Part shown: positions 8,884-18,036 of the stretch, piece after piece
Numbering within the stretch: position 1 is the stretch's first letter
Layout of the letters: each line of letters begins with the position of its first letter
Origin: Planococcaceae bacterium Storch 2/2-2
GTDB taxonomy: Bacteria > Bacillota > Bacilli > Bacillales_A > Planococcaceae
Length of the DNA: 64,000 bases
Direction of reading: 5' to 3'
Assembly (NCBI GenBank): GCA_009740415.1
Contig: WOYE01000005.1
Coordinates: 62,001-126,000, forward strand
Made by a program: the position numbers and the translations under genes
The notes under the pieces: generated by a model
The model's database searches: none
The model's input: the letters and a program-made list of their open reading frames with translations, nothing else
Told to the model about the DNA's origin: nothing

Positions 8884-9834
8884 TCACTCCATCCACTCCG
8901 GATAAATCGCTTCTGCTAATTGTTCCAATCCGTCTACGAGTCGTGGCCCTTGTCGGCTCATGAGATCTTCGTCAAGTTGAACGACACGATCGTCTCGGAC
9001 CGCTTGAATCGTTGAAAATCCGTCCCGCGCTTTCACACGTTCGACAATATCCGGTACGTAATCATACATAATGATGTAGACGTCCGGATTGCGTTCGATG
9101 ATCACTTCCGGATCGATCGCAAACCAATCGTCTTCCGTTACGACATTTTCCGCATGGAGAAACGACAACATTTCATCCGGGAACGTGTTCGCACCTGCTG
9201 TGTAAATGTCCGGCACGTCCGACGTTTCAATGAAGACGCGACGCGGTGTTTCGATCGCTTTCGTCTTTTCGAACACGGCATCGACTCGTTGTTGCATCGT
9301 TGCGACGATTTGTTCCGCTTCTTCCGTTCGGTTCGTCAATTCACCGATTTGAGCGATCGTTTCGTACGTCTCGTCAAAATTCGACGCATTTTTCACGACG
9401 AAAACAGCAATGCCTGCTTCGCGCAACTGCTTGAGCCCTTCCGCGGCATCCATTTGCATTTCATGCGCGAGGACGAGATCCGGTGCTTTTTCGATTAACG
9501 ATTCGACGTTCAATGTCATCCCGCTTACGACGTCGACGTCTTCTACTTCTTCTGGATACGTATCGAACTCCGAAACGCCAACGACACGGTCTCCGAGGCC
9601 GAGTGCATAAACGATTTCAGTATTGCTCGGTAACAACGTAGCGATCGTTTCCGGTTCTCGTTCTAAAACGACCGTCTCTCCTGTCGCATCTTCCATCGTC
9701 ATGAACGGTTCAACGACCGCTTCATTTTCTTGTTCAGTAGACGTCGGCTCATCCGCACTACATCCCGCTACTACGAGAGCGATCGCAAGTAGTGGGGCGA
9801 TGAACCAACGTTTCCACCATTCATTCCTCATCAT
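8884..9834 (-). CDS. btuF: Cobalamin-binding lipoprotein
   Basis: The extracellular substrate-binding component of the importer (TroA/BtuF fold, 316 residues). An N-terminal positively charged segment, a hydrophobic core and the lipobox VVAGC (Cys25) predict a lipid anchor. The mature part has the BtuF-like stretch ATLLPSNTEIVYALGLGDRV and a second lobe with FIETSDVPDIYTAGANTF. Two adjacent ATG codons (9834 and 9831) follow AAAGGAGG; either could be used. It is the first gene after the B12 riboswitch, which assigns the operon to vitamin B12 uptake. Confidence 0.92.
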   Translation of the reverse strand: MMRNEWWKRWFIAPLLAIALVVAGCSADEPTSTEQENEAVVEPFMTMEDATGETVVLEREPETIATLLPSNTEIVYALGLGDRVVGVSEFDTYPEEVEDVDVVSGMTLNVESLIEKAPDLVLAHEMQMDAAEGLKQLREAGIAVFVVKNASNFDETYETIAQIGELTNRTEEAEQIVATMQQRVDAVFEKTKAIETPRRVFIETSDVPDIYTAGANTFPDEMLSFLHAENVVTEDDWFAIDPEVIIERNPDVYIIMYDYVPDIVERVKARDGFSTIQAVRDDRVVQLDEDLMSRQGPRLVDGLEQLAEAIYPEWME

Positions 9835-9913
9835 ACATTCCTCCTTTATTTCCGTTCCGCTACGTGAAAAGAGGATGTTTCTTTTCGCCTTACCTCGTCG
9901 GCTCGTAGCAAAA

Positions 9914-10052
9914 AAGGCAGGTCTCCTGACTCGAGCGCTCGTAGAGCACCTTCCCCCATTCGAGTGGTGTTCGCTCTACCGATTCTCTCACAGTGGCGGG
10001 TCCGTGCGTGATTTTCACACGCTTCCCTATTCTCTCCGAATGGAGCACCTTT
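9914..10052 (-). promoter_or_regulatory. Cobalamin riboswitch upstream of btuFCD
   Basis: The minus strand carries the conserved pattern in order: AGGTGC, AATAGGGAAGC, a GTGTGAAAATCACGC stem, GGACCCGCCACTGTGA, GGGGGAAGGTGC, and the B12 box AGTCAGGAGACCTGCC (9916-9931). A -10 element TATACT (10073-10078) lies just upstream. The 80 bases to the btuF start contain ATCCTCTTTT, which can partly pair with the AAAGGAGG ribosome site, so translational repression by sequestration is plausible. Adenosylcobalamin is the expected ligand class. Confidence 0.96.
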
Positions 10053-10090
10053 TTCGTGAACGGTCCTCATTAGTATAACGAATTCAACAA

Positions 10091-10125
10091 AAGAAAAAAG
10101 CAGTCCTTTTGCAAAAGGACTGCTT
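10091..10125 (-). terminator. argS terminator
   Basis: On the minus strand AAGCAGTCCTTTTGC is followed by its complement and then CTTTTTTCTTTT. It is a clear rho-independent terminator immediately after the argS stop and before the btu promoter. Confidence 0.9.
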
Positions 10126-10136
10126 CTCAAATGACA

Positions 10137-11801
10137 TTACATTTTTTCAGGTGCGGCAACTCCAACGAGGCGGAGCGCGTTTGCGATCGTCTGTTTCGTT
10201 GCGACGATGAGCGCAAGACGTGCACTCGTCTGTTCTGGAGCGGTTTCATCGAGTACTTTTTCCGCATTGTAGAAACTGTGGAACGTCGATGACAACTCTT
10301 GAATGTACGTCGTCACACGGTGCGGTGCACGTGCGCGTGCTGCGTCTGCGACGAGTTGTGGGAAGTCTCCGATTTTACGGAGGACGTCTTCTTCTTTTTC
10401 ACTCGTTAATAAATGAGCGAGCGCTGCATCGGCTTCGAATCCTTTTTCATCCGCTTGACGGAGAATCGATGCGATTCGTGCGTGCGCATACTGTGCGTAG
10501 TATACCGGGTTTTCGTTCGACTGTGACACGGCTAAGTCTAAGTCAAAGTCCATTTGTGCGTCGCCTGAGCGCATCGCGAAGAAGTAACGAACGGCATCGA
10601 GACCGACGTCTTCAACGAGTTCGCGAAGTGTAACTGCTTTTCCTGTTCGTTTACTCATTTTGAACTTTTCGCCGTCTTTATACAACTGGACCATTTGAGC
10701 GACTTCTACTTCGAGCGTCTCTTTGTCGTAACCGAGCGCTTCGATCGCTGCTTTCATTCGCGGAATGTATCCGTGGTGATCAGCACCCCAAATGTTAATG
10801 AGCTTCGTAAAGCCACGTTGTAATTTATTTTCGTGGTAAGCGATATCCGGTGCTAAATACGTATACGATCCGTCATTTTTAATGAGTACGCGGTCTTTGT
10901 CGTCACCGAATGTTGTGGAACGGAACCACGTCGCGCCGTCTTGTTCAAACACGTGACCGTTCGCGCGTAATTTGTCGATCGCACGGTCGACGAGGTCTTG
11001 TTCGTAAAGTGATGTTTCTGAGAACCAAACGTCGAATGAAACGCGGAAATTCTCAAGGTCTGTTTTAATTTTTCCGAGCTCATAGTCAAGTCCTTCTTTA
11101 CGGAACGCTGCGAGACGTTCTTCGTCAGCAACCGTTAACCATTTGTCGCCGTCGCGCTCAACGATGCGTTCCGCTAATGCGACGATATCTTTTCCGCGGT
11201 AACCGTCTTCGGGCATCTCTTTCTGTTGGCCGAGCGCTTCAAAGTAACGAACGTCGATCGATACCGCTAAGTTGTCGATTTGGTTCCCCGCGTCGTTAAT
11301 GTAATATTCACGTGCGACATCGTACCCTGCGAAATCTAAAATGTTACATAATGAATCTCCGAGTGAAGCGCCGCGCGCATGACCTAAGTGCAAGTCGCCT
11401 GTCGGGTTCGCTGAAACGAATTCGACTTGTACTTTTTCGCCCGCTCCTGCTTCCGAACGTCCGAATGACTCTTTCTGTTCAAGAACCGCTTTCACGACAT
11501 CTGCTAAATAATCTTTTTTCACACGGATGTTTAAAAATCCAGGTCCGGCAATTTCGATCGATTCGATCCATTCGTTTTCTGGCAAATGATCCAACATCGC
11601 TTGAGCGATGTCGCGCGGTGGACGTTTCGCGATTTTCGTCAGCTGCATCGCTGCGTTCGTCGCATAATCGCCCATCTCTTTTTGCTTCGGTGTTTCTAAA
11701 TGGATGTTCACATCTTCTACTTGCTCTGCAAAACCGGCTTTCACGATCGCTTCAGCGAGCGTCGTTTTAATATGTTGTTCTACTTGTTCTACTGCGTTCA
11801 T
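10137..11801 (-). CDS. argS: Arginyl-tRNA synthetase
   Basis: Charges tRNA-Arg in the cytoplasm. The 554-residue class Ia enzyme has the N-terminal Add-1 domain recognising the tRNA D-loop, the HIGH-type motif HLGHARG (about 135), the KMSK-type motif KMSKRTGK (about 375) and a C-terminal DALR-type anticodon-binding domain with [13 protein letters not shown]. The ATG has a GGAGGAG site located in the end of ywiB; the two genes overlap by ATGA, so they are co-translated as in B. subtilis ywiB-argS. No T-box leader was found upstream. Confidence 0.97.
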   Translation of the reverse strand: MNAVEQVEQHIKTTLAEAIVKAGFAEQVEDVNIHLETPKQKEMGDYATNAAMQLTKIAKRPPRDIAQAMLDHLPENEWIESIEIAGPGFLNIRVKKDYLADVVKAVLEQKESFGRSEAGAGEKVQVEFVSANPTGDLHLGHARGASLGDSLCNILDFAGYDVAREYYINDAGNQIDNLAVSIDVRYFEALGQQKEMPEDGYRGKDIVALAERIVERDGDKWLTVADEERLAAFRKEGLDYELGKIKTDLENFRVSFDVWFSETSLYEQDLVDRAIDKLRANGHVFEQDGATWFRSTTFGDDKDRVLIKNDGSYTYLAPDIAYHENKLQRGFTKLINIWGADHHGYIPRMKAAIEALGYDKETLEVEVAQMVQLYKDGEKFKMSKRTGKAVTLRELVEDVGLDAVRYFFAMRSGDAQMDFDLDLAVSQSNENPVYYAQYAHARIASILRQADEKGFEADAALAHLLTSEKEEDVLRKIGDFPQLVADAARARAPHRVTTYIQELSSTFHSFYNAEKVLDETAPEQTSARLALIVATKQTIANALRLVGVAAPEKM

Positions 11802-12232
11802 TTTTTCTCCTCCGTATACGTAATCGTTAATTCATGTTTTCCGAGCGTCTCTCCATCTTCCGTTGCGAGCACGTAATGCGCTTCGACGACATGTTCACTT
11901 TCGCTGCCGTCCATTCGAACTCGTTCGACACGAGCGATGAGTGGCAACCGCATCGCACCGACTTGATAAATGAATGACGTTTCACGACGTGCTTCAAGCG
12001 GCAATCGCATGCGAACGTCTCCTCTACGTATGATCGTCATACGCTCTTTTCCTTTTTCAATCTTAACGGTCGTCGGAATGACTTGATCATTTTCTGTCAC
12101 TTCGTCATACCGTAAATAGTCCGACGTTCCTTTTTGGATCCATTCTCCATCAATCGTCTGACGGTTCATTACCGTCGGTTGATCGTCGTAATGGATGACT
12201 GTATGTAATTTCACTTTGACCGAACGAGCCAT
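11798..12232 (-). CDS. DUF1934 family protein (YwiB-like)
   Basis: A 144-residue protein of the YwiB/DUF1934 family with a predicted calycin-like beta barrel: [18 protein letters not shown], then repeated strands including [20 protein letters not shown] and a C-terminal [14 protein letters not shown]. Function is unknown; conserved upstream of argS across Bacillales. Two adjacent ATGs (12235, 12232) follow AAGGTGG. An in-frame extension to 12487 runs through the terminator hairpin described next and is not real coding sequence. TATAAT at 12272-12277 could drive ywiB-argS. Confidence 0.85.
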   Translation of the reverse strand: MARSVKVKLHTVIHYDDQPTVMNRQTIDGEWIQKGTSDYLRYDEVTENDQVIPTTVKIEKGKERMTIIRRGDVRMRLPLEARRETSFIYQVGAMRLPLIARVERVRMDGSESEHVVEAHYVLATEDGETLGKHELTITYTEEKK

Positions 12233-12312
12233 CATGCCACCTTCTCTCTTTCTTTCAAAATGTATTGTACCATTATATCGTCTTCTCGTTTCCGTTACCA
12301 TTCGTAGAAAAA

Positions 12313-12446
12313 ACAAAAAAGCTTTCCTCGCTGAAAAATCAGGCAGGGAAAGCTTCATCCAACACGAAGAACGACTTCTCGTGAAATGCTTGGGGTTTTT
12401 CACGTCGTCTTCTCCATGGTGGACGTGTCCTAGCTTACAATTGCAA
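12313..12446 (-). ncRNA. Candidate small RNA or leader RNA upstream of ywiB
   Basis: A self-contained transcription unit is visible on the minus strand: a promoter, about 130 bases without a convincing coding frame, and a terminator (AAGCTTTCC paired with GGAAAGCTT, then TTTTTTGTTTTTT). Inside are hairpins AGCTTGC/AAGCT, GGAC/GTCC and CGTGAAA/TTTCACG. The last presents a C-rich loop AACCCCAAGCA, the kind used by Gram-positive sRNAs against Shine-Dalgarno sites. The CACGAGAA/TTCTTCGTG arms can form an alternative, overlapping hairpin, so a cis-acting attenuator of ywiB-argS is the other reading. No known RNA family was recognised. Confidence 0.5.
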
Positions 12447-12451
12447 GCTGT

Positions 12452-12480
12452 ATTATACAGTCTACTTCCTTTTTCGTCGA
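12452..12480 (-). promoter_or_regulatory. Promoter for the candidate small RNA
   Basis: Minus strand TCGACG (12475-12480), a 17-base spacer and a perfect TATAAT (12452-12457). The -35 element matches TTGACA at four of six positions. Transcription would start near 12445. Confidence 0.55.
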
Positions 12481-12539
12481 CATTCAACTACTGAATGAAA
12501 AGTATAAGTAAACTGTCACTTTTTGTTCAAAAATAGTTC

Positions 12540-13049
12540 TTACTTAGTTTTCAAACCGTCGTGAAGCTCACGTTCACTTCGTTCCCACATCTCCGCATTG
12601 TGCGATTGTAAAAATTCACGCAAGAGACGTTTCGACAAATCGTCCATGTCATCGACGAGAATGCGGCGTTTCATCGAGCGGTCCATGTTATTCACATGGT
12701 CTGCTAACACTTTGTATCCACGACGCTTTTCGCGGTTGACGACGAGCTCGCAAGCTGCGACACCTGCATAGTACGGGCCGTCTTCTTTAAAGTCGATCGT
12801 CACCCAGACGAGCCAATACGGTTTACCGCCTTCTGAATCGGCACGATCGGTCGTGAACTTAATGCCTCGTTCCGTCGGTCCGCGCGCATGCATCGCACCT
12901 TCTTCGATGTACACGTGCTCTTCTTCAATGTCGATGAAAACCGGCGAGACGTTTTCGAGTGAAATGGAGCCGATTCCGAATCCTTTATGGCCATCCGTCG
13001 GATCATTTTTAATGATCGTGAAATCCATTTTACCTTTCCCACTTGTCAT
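12540..13049 (-). CDS. YwhD family protein
   Basis: A 169-residue protein matching B. subtilis YwhD in length and context. It starts MTSGKGKMDFTIIKNDPT and has a beta-rich core with IGSISLENVSPVFIDIEEE. Function is unknown; no metal-binding motif is obvious. The ATG at 13049 has a GGAGGA site, while the longer frame to 13223 crosses the divergent ywhB gene and is rejected. It shares a short divergent promoter region with ywhB. Confidence 0.83.
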   Translation of the reverse strand: MTSGKGKMDFTIIKNDPTDGHKGFGIGSISLENVSPVFIDIEEEHVYIEEGAMHARGPTERGIKFTTDRADSEGGKPYWLVWVTIDFKEDGPYYAGVAACELVVNREKRRGYKVLADHVNNMDRSMKRRILVDDMDDLSKRLLREFLQSHNAEMWERSERELHDGLKTK

Positions 13050-13120
13050 ATTCCTTTTCCTCCTCTCATTTCTGCTATACTTACTACTATACAGAAATTT
13101 AAGGAAAAGAGGGGAAACGA

Positions 13121-13312
13121 ATGCCTTACGTAACAGTAAAAATGTTGCCTGGACGTACCGACGAGCAAAAACGTGCACTTTGTGAAAAAGTGACAGAAGC
13201 AGTTTCTGAAACGGTTGACGCACCGAAAGAGAACATTACCGTCTTCATCGAAGAAATGCAGCCGGAACATTACGGCGTTGCTGGTCAATTGTTCAGCGAC
13301 AAAAAGAAATAA
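13121..13312 (+). CDS. 4-oxalocrotonate tautomerase family protein (YwhB-like)
   Basis: A 63-residue tautomerase subunit. After Met removal the N-terminal proline (PYVTVKMLPGRT) is the general base of the family; the conserved core arginine is in GRTDEQK. Members form hexamers and interconvert enol and keto acids; the physiological substrate in Bacilli is unknown. A GAGGGG ribosome site precedes the ATG. It is divergent from ywhD and ends at a strong terminator. Confidence 0.9.
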   Translation: MPYVTVKMLPGRTDEQKRALCEKVTEAVSETVDAPKENITVFIEEMQPEHYGVAGQLFSDKKK

Positions 13313-13324
13313 GACATTTAAGAA

Positions 13325-13356
13325 AAAGCTGCCCGCCGAGCGGACAGCTTTTTTTA
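13325..13356. terminator. Terminator between ywhB and ywgA
   Basis: AAAGCTGCCCGC and GCGGACAGCTTT form a stem with CGA in the loop, followed by T8 on the plus strand and flanked by A-rich sequence on the minus strand. It serves both convergent genes. Confidence 0.85.
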
Positions 13357-13848
13357 TTGGACGAGTGAATCGATGAAGCGAAACGCTTCTGTAAATTCCT
13401 CATCCGTAAAATTCAATTTATTTTTAACGACACGAACTTTTTCAACTTGTTCTTTCCGGTTCAATCGGTCGAAGTAGAGCAATGTAGAAACGAGCTCTAA
13501 AAAGCGTGAACGTTGACTCGTCAACGCCTCGACGAACGTCGGTTCAATGAATGACTCCGGCACGATCGTCTCCGCAAAATGCAATCCTTCTTCCGTCGGT
13601 GCGTAACAATATTGGACGTAAGACCCTTTATCGTGGACCGTCTCTTCGACGAACCCGAGCTCACACAATTCTTCAATCCGACACGTCAACTCTTCCGAAT
13701 ACGGTCCGTACATATGGAGTCCGTACTTTTCTTGAAACGGGTACCCACTTTTCTTCGCAATATAAATCATTTTTTGTAATTTTTTCCGTCCGTCAATTTG
13801 GCCTGCCACTGCAATGAATTGAACTAATTTCGCATGATCCCGTAACAC
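13354..13848 (-). CDS. YwgA family protein
   Basis: A 164-residue protein matching YwgA. The segment KLVQFIAVAGQIDGRKKLQK followed by YGPYSEEL resembles the SocA/Panacea (DUF4065) fold, an all-helical domain with a winged-helix core. That comparison is by motif only. Its start is GTG at 13848, directly after the ywfO stop (TAAGTG), with GGGAGTGGA as ribosome site, so translation is coupled to the HD phosphohydrolase. The role is unknown. Confidence 0.8.
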   Translation of the reverse strand: MLRDHAKLVQFIAVAGQIDGRKKLQKMIYIAKKSGYPFQEKYGLHMYGPYSEELTCRIEELCELGFVEETVHDKGSYVQYCYAPTEEGLHFAETIVPESFIEPTFVEALTSQRSRFLELVSTLLYFDRLNRKEQVEKVRVVKNKLNFTDEEFTEAFRFIDSLVQ

Positions 13849-15153
13849 TTACGTTCCACTCCCTAACTTATTTAAAATCCGTTCGTATAGAGGATGCTCC
13901 TCTTTCCCCGCACGCAATACGTCTTCTGGAAAATACAACTTATGACTCGTTCGGCGCTTACCTGAAATCGACTGGACGATATCGGACGCCTTCGACAATT
14001 CAATTTTGTTCCCATCCGGTTGAATGAGTTGGATCGGAACGCGTTCATTTTCTTCACCTGGCCGGTACAAATCGTACGGCAAGTCAGAAGAAGAAAGAGC
14101 GACTAAATAGTAGTCCGGGTCGAGTCCGGCTTCTCGAAATAACCGCTCTAACTCACCGAACCGAACGTATTCGGTCGCCGGATTGAAATCGATGTATTGA
14201 AAGAGACGACGGTTTAAAAATCGGTCGCTCAAATCCGATAAAATCGGGTCCGCTTCTTGCTGCCACATATGAAAAGCCGTCACTAACACACTTTCGTCCA
14301 GTGCAACGTAATCTTCTACCGTTACACGATCTTCAAAAAAGGCACGTAGTGACTCCGGTACCCATTCAAACGGATATCCTTCTTCGTACAACTGCTTCGC
14401 TCGATGCAACGCTTTCGTCAAAATGACTTCTGCGCTGCGCGATGTCGGATGGAAATACACTTGCCAATACATTTGGTACCGACTCATAATATAATCTTCT
14501 ACCGCATGCATACCACTCGTCTTAATGACGACTTCGTCTTCCGTCGGTCGCATGACACGCAAAATACGTTCCATATCGAAATGCCCGTACGACACGCCGG
14601 TGTAAAACGAGTCGCGCTGTAAATAATCCATCCGGTCCGCATCGATTTGACTCGAAACGAGGCTAATGACTAATTTATTCGGATACGTCTTTTCAATCAC
14701 TTCGGCAACTTGTTTCGGAAAGTTAGATGAAACGCGTGAAAGAACGTCATTCACTTCAGTAGGTCCGAGAATAATTTCACGTGTAAATTGTTCGTGATCC
14801 AAGTCAAATACGTTTTCGAACGCATGAGAAAATGGACCGTGCCCGACGTCATGTAACAACGCCGCACAAAGTGTGACGAGACGTTCTGACGCATCCCACT
14901 CCGGGCGTCCTGCGAATACGTCATCGACGATACGGCGGACGATTTCGTATACGCCGAGTGAATGTTGAAATCGACTATGTTCCGCTCCGTGAAAGACGAG
15001 ATACGTCGTTCCGAGTTGGCGAATGCGACGCAATCGTTGAAACTCACGCGTTCCGATGACGTCCCAAATGACGCGATCCCGAACGTGAATGTAGTTGTGG
15101 ATCGGGTCTTTAAATACTTTCTCTTCACTTAGCTTTTCTGTTCCATAACTCAC
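13849..15153 (-). CDS. HD-domain phosphohydrolase (YwfO-like)
   Basis: A 434-residue cytoplasmic metal-dependent phosphohydrolase related to dNTP triphosphohydrolases of the EF1143 type. HD-fold residues appear in order: RRIRQLGTTYLVF and HSRFQHSLGV (first His), LLHDVGHGPFSHAFE (HD pair), then SSQIDADRMDYLQRDS (downstream Asp). Length and the substrate-pocket segment fit the SAMHD1-like group, so dNTP hydrolysis is likely but not proven. The ATG has a GAGGAATAGC site and lies 10 bases after the lipL stop; together with ywgA this is the ywfL-ywfO-ywgA order. Confidence 0.88.
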   Translation of the reverse strand: MSYGTEKLSEEKVFKDPIHNYIHVRDRVIWDVIGTREFQRLRRIRQLGTTYLVFHGAEHSRFQHSLGVYEIVRRIVDDVFAGRPEWDASERLVTLCAALLHDVGHGPFSHAFENVFDLDHEQFTREIILGPTEVNDVLSRVSSNFPKQVAEVIEKTYPNKLVISLVSSQIDADRMDYLQRDSFYTGVSYGHFDMERILRVMRPTEDEVVIKTSGMHAVEDYIMSRYQMYWQVYFHPTSRSAEVILTKALHRAKQLYEEGYPFEWVPESLRAFFEDRVTVEDYVALDESVLVTAFHMWQQEADPILSDLSDRFLNRRLFQYIDFNPATEYVRFGELERLFREAGLDPDYYLVALSSSDLPYDLYRPGEENERVPIQLIQPDGNKIELSKASDIVQSISGKRRTSHKLYFPEDVLRAGKEEHPLYERILNKLGSGT

Positions 15154-15163
15154 GCTATTCCTC

Positions 15164-16003
15164 CTATTCGTTCAGCTTCGCATTTCGTTTCATCATCCGT
15201 TGTAAATAATGCATGTACAACTCCAACTCTTCATCGGTATACGGACGGGTGACGACTCGTTCATCCGCTAATTCATGCAAGACGATTTGGATACGATGGA
15301 CGATATCCGAAACGGTCCACGTTTCATCGAGCAATTCATTCAACGTCGCCATGACGTGCGGTTGCACGTCCGGGTAAACCGTTTTCGTCTCTTCTCCTTG
15401 AATGCCGCGCTCGTACATGTTGCGAATGAACGCAGCACGTTCGCTCCCGCTTCCTTCGATGCCGAGGTACACTTGTACCGCAATTCCTTTACGAATGCGA
15501 CGTTGTGAAATGCCTGCAAATTTTTTCCCGTCGATGCTCAAATCGTACGAGCCTGGGCAGTACGACCCGACGACTTCATACGCTTCGATCCGACCTTCTG
15601 CTTCCGGAAAGAGCAATTGAACGAAAGCAAGCATCGCTTCATAACCGTCATCGATCGATAATCGTTCCTCACGTTCTGAAAACGTTAACGTAACGTTCAA
15701 AATTCCTTCATCGAGCACGACCGCCAGTCCACCCGAATTTCGTACAATCGGACGGTAGCCGTTCATTTTACAAAAATCGACCGCTTCTTCGATGTACGGC
15801 ATCCGCGCATCTTGTAATCCTAAAATAACACTGCGATCGTGAACCCACGTTCGAACGCTCGATGGACTCATCCCTTGACCGACGAGATGACAAATCGTGT
15901 CATCTTGTGCGAACGACTCGACCGGTGAACGCGATCGCATAATGAGCGACTCGTCGATCCAGCGCCACTCCTTTTGCCATAACAACTGTTCTCCTTTAGT
16001 CAT
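15164..16003 (-). CDS. lipL: Octanoyl-[GcvH]:protein N-octanoyltransferase LipL
   Basis: A lipoate-assembly amidotransferase that moves octanoyl from GcvH to E2 subunits (YwfL in B. subtilis). The 279-residue product of the biotin/lipoate ligase superfamily has YRPIVRNSGGLAVV (substrate loop), the catalytic cysteine in VGSYCPGSYDLSI and the family lysine in GKKFAGISQRR. I chose the ATG at 16003 (MTKGEQLLW) behind GTGGGGAAGC; an upstream ATG at 16030 is possible. The cysteine separates it from true ligases. Confidence 0.88.
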   Translation of the reverse strand: MTKGEQLLWQKEWRWIDESLIMRSRSPVESFAQDDTICHLVGQGMSPSSVRTWVHDRSVILGLQDARMPYIEEAVDFCKMNGYRPIVRNSGGLAVVLDEGILNVTLTFSEREERLSIDDGYEAMLAFVQLLFPEAEGRIEAYEVVGSYCPGSYDLSIDGKKFAGISQRRIRKGIAVQVYLGIEGSGSERAAFIRNMYERGIQGEETKTVYPDVQPHVMATLNELLDETWTVSDIVHRIQIVLHELADERVVTRPYTDEELELYMHYLQRMMKRNAKLNE

Positions 16004-16257
16004 ATGCTTCCCCACTTTACAAATGTTCATCTTTCCATTCTAGTATACGTGCATCAAAAAAGAAACGGGGACTCTTTCTCATAATCGCTCGTCCAACAGG
16101 ACCATTTCCACGCCACGCGAACGATCACTGAAAAAGAAAAGGAAACGTTCCATCGAATCGTGACGATTTTGTCAAACGGTGCGTCTAATACGAAAACCCT
16201 TTCACTTTGTGCTACACTAATCGGTAGAACGATAACATTTCATTAAAAGGAGATTGA

Positions 16258-17067
16258 GTGATTGTGAACGAAGAAATGAAAAAGAACTTAGCCAAATCGG
16301 CTGAAAATGCAAACATTGCCGCACAAACGTTAGACGGTTGGTACATGTTACACGATTTACGTTCGATGGACTGGGCAGCATGGCGCCACGTTCCAGAAGC
16401 GGATCGTAAAGTAATGGTTCAACAGTTCGTCGACTATTTGGACGAGCTCCAAAAAGCGGACGACGCACGTACAGGTGGACATGCGTTTTACACGATTGTC
16501 GGACAAAAAGCGGACTTCATGTTAGTGACGCTTCGTCCAACGATGGATGAAATTCAACAACTTGAAGCGAAGTTGAACAAACTGCCGATTGCAGACTTCT
16601 TCATTCCGACGTATTCATACGTGTCAGTCGTTGAACTTTCAAACTACTTAGCAGGGAAAGACGCTGCGGAACAAGAAGACCCGTACGCAAACCCATACGT
16701 TCAAGGACGTCTCTATCCAGAAATCCAACGCCGTCCGTACATCTGTTTCTACCCGATGGACAAAAAACGCGAAGGAAACGACAACTGGTACATGCTCAGC
16801 ATGGAAAAACGTCGTGAGTTAATGTACAGTCACGGTTTAATCGGTCGTAGCTACGCTGGAAAAGTGAAACAGATCATTTCAGGATCTGTCGGCTTCGACG
16901 ATTACGAGTGGGGTGTCACATTGTTTGCGGACGATGTACTCCAGTTCAAAAAACTCATTTACGAAATGCGCTTTGATGAAGTGAGTGCACGTTACGGTGT
17001 ATTCGGTTCATTCTTCGTCGGTACGATTTTACAAGGTGTCGACCGTCAAACGTTTTTCGAACTATAA
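16258..17067 (+). CDS. hemQ: Coproheme decarboxylase HemQ
   Basis: Converts coproheme to haem b with peroxide in the coproporphyrin-dependent pathway of Firmicutes and Actinobacteria. The 269-residue product belongs to the chlorite-dismutase-like family. The start of domain one has [17 protein letters not shown]. The active-site tyrosine lies in GRLYPEI and the proximal haem histidine in [13 protein letters not shown]. It begins with GTG at 16258 (or GTG at 16264) after AAAAGGAGA. It is a single-gene unit, ending at a strong terminator. Confidence 0.95.
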   Translation: MIVNEEMKKNLAKSAENANIAAQTLDGWYMLHDLRSMDWAAWRHVPEADRKVMVQQFVDYLDELQKADDARTGGHAFYTIVGQKADFMLVTLRPTMDEIQQLEAKLNKLPIADFFIPTYSYVSVVELSNYLAGKDAAEQEDPYANPYVQGRLYPEIQRRPYICFYPMDKKREGNDNWYMLSMEKRRELMYSHGLIGRSYAGKVKQIISGSVGFDDYEWGVTLFADDVLQFKKLIYEMRFDEVSARYGVFGSFFVGTILQGVDRQTFFEL

Positions 17068-17078
17068 GTGGAAACGAA

Positions 17079-17117
17079 AAAGCAAGGTTACGCGTTCGAG
17101 CGTAGCCTTGCTTTTTT
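17079..17117 (+). terminator. hemQ terminator
   Basis: AAAGCAAGGTTACGC pairs with GCGTAGCCTTGCTTT (one mismatch) around a short loop, then T6. It lies directly after the hemQ stop. Confidence 0.9.
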
Positions 17118-17163
17118 CGATACTCGAGAAAACGTATCACACGAGGATATACGCTACGAACGA

Positions 17164-17207
17164 AAGAAACTTAGCGACCCTTTACTTTATGTAAATGGCC
17201 GCTAAGT
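17164..17207 (-). terminator. ywdK terminator
   Basis: ACTTAGCG and CGCTAAGT arms, extended by GG/CC pairing, lie downstream of ywdK on the minus strand and are followed by TTTCTTT. The weak T-tract makes it moderate. Confidence 0.6.
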
Positions 17208-17245
17208 GATCCGTTAGCTGCGTTATGTTCGAGCCACGCTTTCTC

Positions 17246-17626
17246 TTATCCTCTAATCATCGCGATGATGAAACATACCCATCCCGCTAAAAACAACACG
17301 CCGCCGACCGGTGTAATGAGACCGAACTTTCCGAGTCCACCGCCTGCAAGTGTCGTTACGTATAAACTGCCTGAGAAGAAAATCGTTCCGATGATAAATA
17401 AATTTCCTGCCCACTTCAAAAGAGGTGATCCACCGAAAAGAGACGAATTCATTAAAATACCGACTGCTAGTAAAGCGATCGCGTGATACATTTGGTATTC
17501 AACGCCTGTCTCCCACACTTCGATGAAACGTTCCTCTACTTTTCCTTGAAGGCCGTGCGCACCGAATGCACCGAGTGCAACTCCGATAAACGCACTAATT
17601 CCTCCAGCGATTAAATAAAATGGCAT
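17246..17626 (-). CDS. DUF423 family membrane protein (YwdK-like)
   Basis: A 126-residue inner-membrane protein with four predicted helices. The family signature GAFGAHGLQ lies just after helix one (MPFYLIAGGISAFIGVALGA), followed by WETGVEYQMYHAIALLAVG. Function is unknown. The start at 17626 follows GGGGGGA; the frame extends upstream to 17662 without family similarity. It lies downstream of ywdI in the ung-ywdI-ywdK order of Bacillus. Confidence 0.88.
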   Translation of the reverse strand: MPFYLIAGGISAFIGVALGAFGAHGLQGKVEERFIEVWETGVEYQMYHAIALLAVGILMNSSLFGGSPLLKWAGNLFIIGTIFFSGSLYVTTLAGGGLGKFGLITPVGGVLFLAGWVCFIIAMIRG

Positions 17627-17722
17627 AGTATCCCCCCTTATCAACTGTTCCGTTACTCTCAATCGTTTCTATTGTACCACCCTATTTCGAATCGATGTCG
17701 TACAATTGTGTGGCAATCTTTG

Positions 17723-18031
17723 TTAAAAGTCGAAAAGGGAATCGCCGTTCGCTCCTTCGATAGAAACAGGTTCTTCCATCGATGACGGTACATTCATCGA
17801 CTGAACCGGTCGCTCGTACACCGGTTGGGGTGACTGGATCGGCTGCTGTGGCATCGGTGCCTCGGTCCGTCTGACGGTATGTGAAGACGCGGACGGACGA
17901 TGTTGCAACGCGACGTGACAGAGCGACTGAATCGCTGTTAACGAAGCTTTCGTCTCTTCTTCGGAATCGGTCTGTTTCGCACGTTGAACGAGTTGTTCAA
18001 TTTCGTCAACGATCGCTCGTAATGGAATCAT
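17723..18031 (-). CDS. YwdI/DUF5327 family protein
   Basis: A 102-residue soluble protein: an N-terminal helical segment MIPLRAIVDEIEQLVQRAKQ, then a Pro/Gln-rich low-complexity middle and a short acidic C-terminus ending DSLFDF. This matches the small YwdI/DUF5327 family in length, layout and position. The ribosome site GGGAGG overlaps the stop of the preceding small gene, implying coupled translation. Function unknown. Confidence 0.75.
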   Translation of the reverse strand: MIPLRAIVDEIEQLVQRAKQTDSEEETKASLTAIQSLCHVALQHRPSASSHTVRRTEAPMPQQPIQSPQPVYERPVQSMNVPSSMEEPVSIEGANGDSLFDF

Positions 18032-18036
18032 TTCAT

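Noticed and set aside
12233-12487. N-terminal extension of the YwiB frame
   Set aside because: It reads through a terminator hairpin and the candidate RNA, and adds no family similarity.
12233-12540. T-box riboswitch for argS
   Set aside because: The conserved T-box AGGGUGGNACCGCG motif is absent on both strands.
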